This document shows positions 34,968-40,111 of a DNA stretch of 40,111 bases, one piece after another. The stretch is from Mycobacterium sp. (lineage in GTDB: Bacteria; Actinomycetota; Actinomycetes; Mycobacteriales; Mycobacteriaceae): positions 1 to 40,111 of the forward strand of contig JARLGR010000109.1 in NCBI GenBank assembly GCA_031292665.1, in the 5' to 3' direction. Under the pieces are notes generated by a model. That model had not been told where the DNA came from. It did no database searches and worked only from the letters and a program-made list of their open reading frames with translations. A program made the position numbers and the translations under genes. Positions within the stretch are counted from its first letter, which is position 1, and each line of letters begins with the position of its first letter.

Positions 34968-35801
34968 TTACCGCTGGGGTAGCGGTGTCCGGGACGTGGA
35001 CGTGGACGTGGACGTGGACGTGGACGTGGACGTGGCTCCAGACTCCTGCACTGCAATCGTATTCGCCCATCGCGCGATGGAGGCAACGGTCGCCACCGAG
35101 ATGGCGATAGCGAGAACTGATACCGCCAGGCGCGCGGCTGCAGGTACCTCCGCGCGCATGATCGTTGCTACCGGCGTGATCGGGATCATGAGCAATGCTG
35201 AAGCGATACTTGGCGTTACGAAGAATGCGAGCTCGCGGCCACGAACGGTGCGAGGCAGCTTGTCAGCCCAGTAGAAAATGAAACCAGTCAATACCGGAAC
35301 CGTGGCGTTCATGGCGAGCCAGTGCAGCGGGAATGTCTGGATCGCCAAGGGTTGAGCACCGTAGTACGTGTACATGTGCGCGGCGAGGAACGGCAGTTCG
35401 TATAGGAGGTCGGCGACACCGAACGTCACAGCGGTCATTGCGATGGCGCGTGATCCCTTACCTGACCGCAGCAATGTGTACGTCAGATAGCCACCCAATC
35501 CGAAGTACAGGGCGTAGCCAATGAAATCGAAGAGCGGGTCACTCATACCGAACGCTGTGATGTAGCTACCAGGGATGTTCGACGGGAACCAGGTCATTAG
35601 TAGGTGGTTGAACAGTGGTGGCACAAAGTAGCCAACCACCAACGATCCGGCGAATCCCACCATCGGAAGTCGGGTGTGGTGACGCGTTGAGTACCAAATC
35701 AGCCAGCCCACTGCGGCGATGAGCTGTACAGCAAAGACCGCGTAGAAGACCTGGTAGGCAAGCTGCGGCGACTGCATATCGACGGGTGGGGTCGGTCCCA
35801 C
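34968..35801 (-). CDS. polytopic membrane protein, AveC-related (paralogue 4), with Thr-Ser repeat tail
   Basis: 277 aa from the GTG at 35801, which has AAGGAG 6 bases upstream; the frame to 36008 is too long. It has about seven helices and shares with 12187 and 32347: GSLVVGYFVPPLFN in helix 2, FIGYALYFGLGGY in helix 3, YYGAQP then FPLHWLAMNA before helix 5, and SIASALLMIP in helix 6. The C-terminus ends in a run of Thr-Ser pairs from a DNA hexamer repeat, then TPLPQR. It is divergent from the carotenoid-oxygenase-family gene at 36205, sharing a 403-base control region. Function is unknown. Confidence 0.55.
   Translation of the reverse strand: MGPTPPVDMQSPQLAYQVFYAVFAVQLIAAVGWLIWYSTRHHTRLPMVGFAGSLVVGYFVPPLFNHLLMTWFPSNIPGSYITAFGMSDPLFDFIGYALYFGLGGYLTYTLLRSGKGSRAIAMTAVTFGVADLLYELPFLAAHMYTYYGAQPLAIQTFPLHWLAMNATVPVLTGFIFYWADKLPRTVRGRELAFFVTPSIASALLMIPITPVATIMRAEVPAAARLAVSVLAIAISVATVASIARWANTIAVQESGATSTSTSTSTSTSTSRTPLPQR
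34993..35034. repeat. hexanucleotide tandem repeat (GACGTG)7
   Basis: Seven exact copies of GACGTG in a row, inside the 3' end of the leftward membrane protein gene, where they encode alternating Ser and Thr. Because the unit is six bases, changes in copy number keep the frame and only alter the tail length. It is a candidate variable-number locus. Confidence 0.9.
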
Positions 35802-36204
35802 GGGGCGCTCCTTGAACTCTGCCTGATCTCGTGACGTCAGGACGTGATCCCGATGGTATATCGGCATAGAACTGCGCAATGCAATACGCAAAATTCTTCC
35901 GCAGTTTGCCTCCCGGGCAACGGTAATATATGCGGGGCCACAGGGTGAACTTGCGGGTATTCGCGCGTCGCCCACCCGCACGTCGGCTGGTGCAGGCTGT
36001 TCCGTCATGTGGACCGCCCGCGTTGAACCGAGGTGAGATGCGCGCCTAGTGGCAAGCCTGCGAGATCGTGGACGAGAATCGCGACGGGACGAACGTTGAA
36101 ATAATGCATCGCAAAGGGGCGGGATTTGATGCGCAATCTTGACTCACGACCTCAGGCATTCTTACAGTGGCCTGCATCACCCAATCTCAGGCAAGGAGCA
36201 CGTC
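35802..36204. promoter_or_regulatory. shared control region of membrane protein 4 and dioxygenase 2
   Basis: A 403-base divergent spacer with no gene. At 35873-35890 lies the dyad TGCGCAATGCAATACGCA (14 of 18 symmetric), on the side of the leftward gene. For the rightward gene, TTGACT (36139-36144) and TACAGT (36163-36168), 18 bases apart, form a good promoter. TTTGATGCGCAAT (36125-36137) abuts its -35. The GCGTA/TGCGCA half-sites resemble those at 1324, 15944 and 32274. Confidence 0.45.
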
Positions 36205-37689
36205 GTGGTCGCCCAAATCCCCCAAGACATTCGGATGTTCGGCCCGCTCAAGCCCATGCGCTTTGAGGCACACGTCGAGGACTGCGTCGTCGCCGACGGC
36301 GAGATTCCCAAGAACCTAAACGGTGGCTTCTACCGTGTGGGTCCGGCTTGGAAACGGCCGACCAAACAAGGGTTCAATGGATTGGCCGCTACCGACGCCA
36401 TGGTCCAGGGTCTGGTGTTTCGTGACGGCAAGGCCGACTTCACCAATAAGTGGATCAAGACGCCGAAATATCTGCTCGAACAGAAGCACGGGACCGGCCT
36501 GTTCGAGTGGAGCGACGGCGTCTTCACTGATTGGCGCGGCTACGGTCTCGGTCACGTGATCGCGAATGAATACACCGAGGGCGTCCCGAGCGGTAGCCCG
36601 ATTGTCAATATCTTCCCGTTCGGCGGGGAGGTCTTGGCCAGTGGGGAGCAAGCCATTCCGCCCATCGCGATCGACCCGATCACGCTGGAGACGCGAGGCA
36701 TCGTGCCTTGGTCGCACAAGTTGTCCGCCGGTATGACGGCGCCGGCGTGCTTTGGTGACAATGCATTCACTGCACACCCCAAGTGGGACGCGGAGTCAGG
36801 TGTCCTGTACGGCTGGACGTATCGCGACACCGAGCCGTATGTCACCCTGCACTGGGTCTACCCGGACGGTCACGTCGAGTCGCGCGACATCGACGATGCG
36901 CCTTATGCGCAGAACGCACACGATATGTGGCTGACTGAAAACTTCGTAGTGCTGCCGTTCCAGCCGTTCACTGTCGGTGAGGATCGAATCAACAAGGGAT
37001 TGTCGGTCTTTGGTTGGGATCCATCACTTCCGACTAAGCTCGCCTTGATACCGCGTGACGACATCAATGGTCCTATCCGTTGGATCACAGCGGATTTCAA
37101 CGAGGAATACATCATGCACACGATGTCGGCGAACCATGTCGGTGACACGTTGATCCTAGACGGACCGATATTCGACCGCCCCCCTTTCCCGTTCGAAGAT
37201 CAGGTTGAGTTCGGGGTCGATTTCGTTCCATTTGGTGCTGGTGTCAACGGCAGATGGACGATCGACCTGACGACAGGGACGGTCACGAGTGAACGCCTCG
37301 ATGACCGTGCGGTCGAGTTCCCCAAGGTTGATGAGCGCTACTACGGCAAAAACTACGAGTGGGGGTTCCTCGCTTGTGGCGAAAATCTGTGGTCACTCAA
37401 CACTGTCATGCGTCGCAACGTTCGTACTGGGGCCGAAGAGACCTTCGCGGTCGACGGTCGCGACAAATCTGTGGCGTTGTTCGAGCCGACGTTTGCGCCG
37501 CGGTCGTTAGATGCGGATGAAGGTGACGGATATCTGATCGTTCCGGTGTCGCACTTCATGGAGAACACCTCCGAGTTTCAGATCTTTGATACCGAAGCCT
37601 TTACCGCTGGACCTATCGCACGGATTGAGCTGCCATTCCAAATGGGCTGGACACCTCACGGCCACTACACGAGCTTCGATCACGTGTGA
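36205..37689 (+). CDS. carotenoid oxygenase (RPE65/lignostilbene dioxygenase) family protein 2
   Basis: 494 aa from GTG at 36205, chosen because AAGGAG lies 6 bases upstream and the length matches paralogue 1; the frame from 36139 starts inside the promoter. Iron-ligand histidines sit in FTAHPKWD, AHDMWL, MHTMSANH and TPHGHY. It is similar to the protein at 16099-17577 along its whole length, for example LNGGFYRVG-WKRPT, WSHKLSAGMTAPACFGD and RAVEFPKVDERYYGK. Expected reaction: Fe(II)/O2 cleavage of a conjugated C=C bond. It is followed by a double Lrp regulator, as paralogue 1 is, so the module is duplicated. The substrate is unknown. Confidence 0.9.
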   Translation: MVAQIPQDIRMFGPLKPMRFEAHVEDCVVADGEIPKNLNGGFYRVGPAWKRPTKQGFNGLAATDAMVQGLVFRDGKADFTNKWIKTPKYLLEQKHGTGLFEWSDGVFTDWRGYGLGHVIANEYTEGVPSGSPIVNIFPFGGEVLASGEQAIPPIAIDPITLETRGIVPWSHKLSAGMTAPACFGDNAFTAHPKWDAESGVLYGWTYRDTEPYVTLHWVYPDGHVESRDIDDAPYAQNAHDMWLTENFVVLPFQPFTVGEDRINKGLSVFGWDPSLPTKLALIPRDDINGPIRWITADFNEEYIMHTMSANHVGDTLILDGPIFDRPPFPFEDQVEFGVDFVPFGAGVNGRWTIDLTTGTVTSERLDDRAVEFPKVDERYYGKNYEWGFLACGENLWSLNTVMRRNVRTGAEETFAVDGRDKSVALFEPTFAPRSLDADEGDGYLIVPVSHFMENTSEFQIFDTEAFTAGPIARIELPFQMGWTPHGHYTSFDHV

Positions 37690-37696
37690 GGGTTCG

Positions 37697-37792
37697 ATGA
37701 CATTACGTGTAAAAGACGATTTCAAGAACCAAATTGAGCAACTGCCGCCGGCCAGTCGATCAATGTATCGCTACGTACTACCTTGGCGCTAA
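37697..37792 (+). CDS. possible 31-aa ORF after dioxygenase 2
   Basis: ATG at 37697, eight bases after the dioxygenase stop, opens a frame MTLRVKDDFKNQIEQLPPAS ending LPWR. A weak GAGGG precedes it. It could be a small protein or the stub of a gene cut off by rearrangement. No family is recognised. It ends at the tail of the convergent Lrp gene. Confidence 0.2.
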   Translation: MTLRVKDDFKNQIEQLPPASRSMYRYVLPWR

Positions 37793-38844
37793 AGGCGTTT
37801 CAGGTAGGGGCTGAATCTGAGCACGTCGCCCATTAGCAACACATCGGTCTCCCGCACGCCATCAATGGCATGCAGCTTGAGTCCGACCACGTCCATCAAT
37901 GCGCGCGTGTTGGTGGCCACAACCGTGACGTTAAAGTCCCACTGCCCCAGGCACATAGCGGCAAGAGCGACTTCGGGGACATCCAGCAGCATTTCAAAAA
38001 CCGTGCGCAACTTCCGTCGATCCGCTCGAATGGATACGGAAGCGATCACCCCGGCCAAGCCCATCGCAATAGGCTCGACCATCGCGACGACGCGTATTAA
38101 GCCGGAATTAGTCAACCTGCTCACGCGCGCGCGTACAGTCCCCTCGGCGACATTGAGCTGACGCGCGATATTGCGGCTCGACTGCCTGCCGTCGACCACG
38201 AGTTCCTGCATGATCGCGACATCGAGGTCATCAACGTCAACGCATGGCGCTGGGAGCCGAATCTCAGGAGGATCGACTGAAAAGAACAGTCGACGTCCCT
38301 GTTCCGTGGTCGCTGTTTCAAGCGCCAAGTCAAGTCCGATCCTGGTGACACCATCGATAACTGCTAGTGACTTCGTCACCTGACTGACTTCACGTCGATC
38401 TCGTGCAAGGAAATACGCCAGGATGTCGTCGGCGCCGACCGCCAACGACACCGCTTCAAACTGGGGTAGCTTGCAGATGTCGGCGCCGATGTCCGATGGC
38501 GGCCGCCCGTGCGTCTTAATACGACAGATTACGAGCCACTCGAATCCTGCTGCTTCCCAGTCAATTAGGGCGGTGAATATCAGCACGCCACTCGAAACCA
38601 GCCGGCGCAATCGGATGCTTACCGCGGACTCGCTGATCCCAAGGTGTGTGGCGAGCTCGCGGTTGCTGACCTTTTCGTTGGCAACGAGCATCTCCAGCAG
38701 CGTTCGGTCCGCGGCATCAATGGCAACGGAAGAGGCGGCCTCCATGGCCGGCATCGAGACGGTCGAAGGCGAATTGGTGACAGACTGTGGGATCAGAGCA
38801 GCCCGATCGCAGCGCAGATCGCGGTCGACTGGTCGTAGCGTCAT
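37789..38844 (-). CDS. double-length Lrp/AsnC family regulator 3
   Basis: 351 aa. Two Lrp units. HTH 1 is at about 42-92 (DRTLLEMLVANEKVSNRELA, SESAVSIRLRRLVSSG). HTH 2 is at about 205-255 (DVAIMQELVVDGRQSSRNIA, AEGTVRARVSRLTNSG). Each is followed by a ligand domain. It is close to regulator 2 over its full length and converges on dioxygenase 2. The ATG at 38844 has a weak ribosome site; MPAMEAA about 32 residues in is an alternative. A TACGC-cgatca-GCGTA dyad lies at 38946-38961 in its upstream region. It is likely autoregulated and controls the dioxygenase module (inference). Confidence 0.84.
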   Translation of the reverse strand: MTLRPVDRDLRCDRAALIPQSVTNSPSTVSMPAMEAASSVAIDAADRTLLEMLVANEKVSNRELATHLGISESAVSIRLRRLVSSGVLIFTALIDWEAAGFEWLVICRIKTHGRPPSDIGADICKLPQFEAVSLAVGADDILAYFLARDRREVSQVTKSLAVIDGVTRIGLDLALETATTEQGRRLFFSVDPPEIRLPAPCVDVDDLDVAIMQELVVDGRQSSRNIARQLNVAEGTVRARVSRLTNSGLIRVVAMVEPIAMGLAGVIASVSIRADRRKLRTVFEMLLDVPEVALAAMCLGQWDFNVTVVATNTRALMDVVGLKLHAIDGVRETDVLLMGDVLRFSPYLKRL

Positions 38845-39066
38845 GACCGCTCAGGTCGTCCTTGCGATATCTCGCCAACGGTGGGTCGATACGCTGAGTG
38901 GTCGAGCATCACAGGTGCGCGCACCTTTCATGCTTGACCGTGTCTTACGCCGATCAGCGTATACCTATGGATCCAACGTGGGCGCATGACTGGCCTTTGG
39001 CAGCGGGTCGAAGAGCGGTTCAGAGCTACACATGTGTTTCCGGCAGGCACTTTGGCGGATCGTCGC
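38845..39066. other. spacer upstream of Lrp regulator 3
   Basis: No gene seen. It contains GATACGC at 38886 and the outward dyad TACGC-cgatca-GCGTA at 38946-38961, related to the half-sites in other promoters of the window. Confidence 0.3.
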
Positions 39067-39071
39067 TCATG

Positions 39072-39286
39072 TTGGTGGTGGCGTTGATGTGGTGATCAGT
39101 GGGGTGCGGATTCTGCGATGAGGTCGTGCAGCGCCTGGCGGATCAACGCGGACCGGCTCGTGTACCCGCGTCGCTGCGGCAAGAGGCTGAGGGAGGTTGC
39201 CTCGTCGGGCAGCAATCTGAGGGCCAGTCGTTCGGTGCGTCGCCGATTTTCTGAGCCGCTTCGTCGTGTCGGCGGTGTCCGCCATC
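39072..39286 (-). pseudogene. frameshifted ribbon-helix-helix antitoxin
   Basis: A strong GGAGGC precedes the ATG at about 39286 (MADTADTTKRLRKSAT). In that frame the protein soon becomes nonsense. In the next frame, from about 39240, it continues as RTERLALRLLPDEATSLSLL, PQRRGYTSRSALIRQALHDL and IAESAPH, a typical RHH DNA-binding antitoxin ending at the TGA at 39098-39096. One indel near 39240 would explain it. No intact toxin gene follows downstream on this strand. Confidence 0.55.
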
Positions 39287-39347
39287 GGTATGCCTCCGTG
39301 TTTGTCGAACGAGGCGTTGAGGATGTCCTGCGTTCCTCCCGCTTCAA

Positions 39348-39920
39348 CGGTCGTGTTCGTTGAATACCTAGATGGCGTCAATGAACGCCTGGTCGTCGGG
39401 TTCGTGGACGCTGGTCGCTTGCCGGAGTGGATTGGCGGTGTGCTTGCTGCGCGAATTCTGTTGCCGAGCTGTGGGATATCCTGATCCGGATCAACCGCAG
39501 GGTCTGTACGCACAGCCGTGCTAGGTGCGCTGCGGCACGCTTGCCGACGCCTCGGGTGCCCACAAACAAATGTTGCATGCGTCCCTTTGGCGCGGCGGAG
39601 ATCACTGGCGTTAGGCGAACGAGGATGTGGGGGCATGTGGTGTCAATGCAGGCTCGGTCGATTCGGTTGTGGTCGAGGCGACCGGCTGGTTTGCCGGGCG
39701 ACGCCTGCGTCATCGACTTAGGCCTGAACCGTCTGGGTTTGCTGACGTCACTATCCACGGCTCGTAGTTCGGCCGTTCTACCGCCCTCATTGGGAACAAA
39801 ATTGGGAACGAAACTCAGCGAAAGAGCCGAGATAGGGTGCAACGAATGGGCCGCTCGCAGCACTGCAGAGACTGCTGACCTGCACAGACAAGACGCTGCA
39901 GAACCGGTGAAACGGTCACC
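39348..39920. other. unassigned DNA next to the tRNA scar
   Basis: Long overlapping frames exist on both strands (for example 39427-39933 on plus), but none shows a protein family or ribosome site. The plus frame ends with AVLPPSLGTKLGTKLSERAE, which faintly recalls tails of phage integrases. Its place next to a tRNA 3' scar is where an integrase would lie. I treat this as a possible integrase remnant only. Confidence 0.25.
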
Positions 39921-39921
39921 C

Positions 39922-39971
39922 GTCGGCTCATAACCCAGAGGTCGCAGGTTCGAATCCTGTCCCCGCTACCA
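39922..39971 (+). other. 3' half of a tRNA-Met (CAT), probable attachment-site scar
   Basis: Anticodon loop CTCATAA with CAT at 39929-39931, the variable region AGAGGTC, the T arm GCAGG-TTCGAAT-CCTGT (39944-39960), acceptor strand CCCCGCT, discriminator A and CCA at 39969-39971 are all intact. The 5' half is missing: no AGCGGGG acceptor strand or D arm is found in the 75 bases upstream, and the 5' side of the anticodon stem does not pair. This is the pattern left when an element integrates into a tRNA 3' end. Confidence 0.75.
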
Positions 39972-39996
39972 CTGTGATGTCGCAGGACATCGGAAT

Positions 39997-40029
39997 AGTC
40001 CCGGACCTACTTTAGGTCCGGGACTTTTT
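39997..40029 (+). terminator. intrinsic terminator after the tRNA-Met 3' half
   Basis: A 13-bp perfect stem, AGTCCCGGACCTA at 39997-40009 with its complement at 40013-40025, around a CTT loop and followed by a run of T. It is a textbook Rho-independent terminator and fits the original tRNA transcript end. A second small hairpin, GATGTC-gcag-GACATC, lies at 39976-39991. Confidence 0.9.
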
Positions 40030-40111
40030 CGGTTTGGGGGGACTATCTCGTTAACGGTGTTTCCGGCGGCTTTCATCAGTAGGTTTCGGCTGCCGGGAAT
40101 CGGTCGCCGAA

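Noticed and set aside
34981..35040. CRISPR or direct-repeat array
   Set aside because: It is a simple hexamer tandem repeat inside a coding frame, without spacers.
39895..39971. A complete tRNA-Met gene
   Set aside because: The 5' acceptor strand and D arm are absent and the anticodon stem does not pair, so only the 3' half is real.

Overview
The window reads as chromosomal DNA of a mycobacterium (non-tuberculous, Mycolicibacterium-like). Reasons: a complete yrbEAB-mceABCDEF import operon with its Mce-associated tail genes, a FadA-type thiolase, many TetR and Lrp/AsnC regulators, mycobacterial-style secreted proteins, GTG starts with AAGGAG ribosome sites, and GC-rich codon use. Everything below was read by eye from sequence and translations; no database search was possible.

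Layout. (1) 1-1173: 5' end of a leftward thiolase gene and a leftward TetR regulator, with palindromes in both promoter regions. (2) 1506-8932: a tightly coupled rightward catabolic operon, with 4-base stop/start overlaps at most junctions: MpaB/Lcp-type (DUF2236) oxygenase, possible small ORF, Baeyer-Villiger-type monooxygenase, acyl-CoA synthetase, aldehyde dehydrogenase, SRPBCC protein, SDR. (3) 8946-13116: a 24-bp perfect inverted repeat, an AveC-like membrane protein, a TetR regulator, an acyl-CoA dehydrogenase and a second polytopic membrane protein. (4) 13195-19349: phytoene-desaturase-like flavoprotein, two double-length Lrp/AsnC regulators, a carotenoid-oxygenase-family dioxygenase and an LLM-oxidoreductase remnant. 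(5) 19358-22705: small secreted proteins. (6) 22746-31860: a mce operon. (7) 31861-38844: two more polytopic membrane proteins, an IS630-type insertion, a decayed flavin monooxygenase, a second carotenoid-oxygenase-family protein and a third double Lrp regulator. (8) 38845-40111: a broken ribbon-helix-helix antitoxin gene, unassigned DNA, and the 3' half of a tRNA-Met followed by its terminator. This last piece looks like the attachment-site scar of an integrated element.

How the genes may work together (inference). Three oxygenases of families known to cleave C=C bonds of isoprenoids or stilbenes (one DUF2236, two carotenoid-oxygenase type) are grouped with enzymes that would process the aldehyde and ketone products: aldehyde dehydrogenase, BVMO, acyl-CoA ligase, acyl-CoA dehydrogenase, SDR and thiolase. 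A Mce lipid importer and four apparently related membrane proteins lie among them. A recurring promoter element (AGTATGCGT and related GCGTA/TACGC dyads) sits in front of several of these separate units. This suggests one regulon, perhaps under the unusual tandem Lrp/AsnC proteins. The right-hand tRNA scar suggests the block may be a genomic island.
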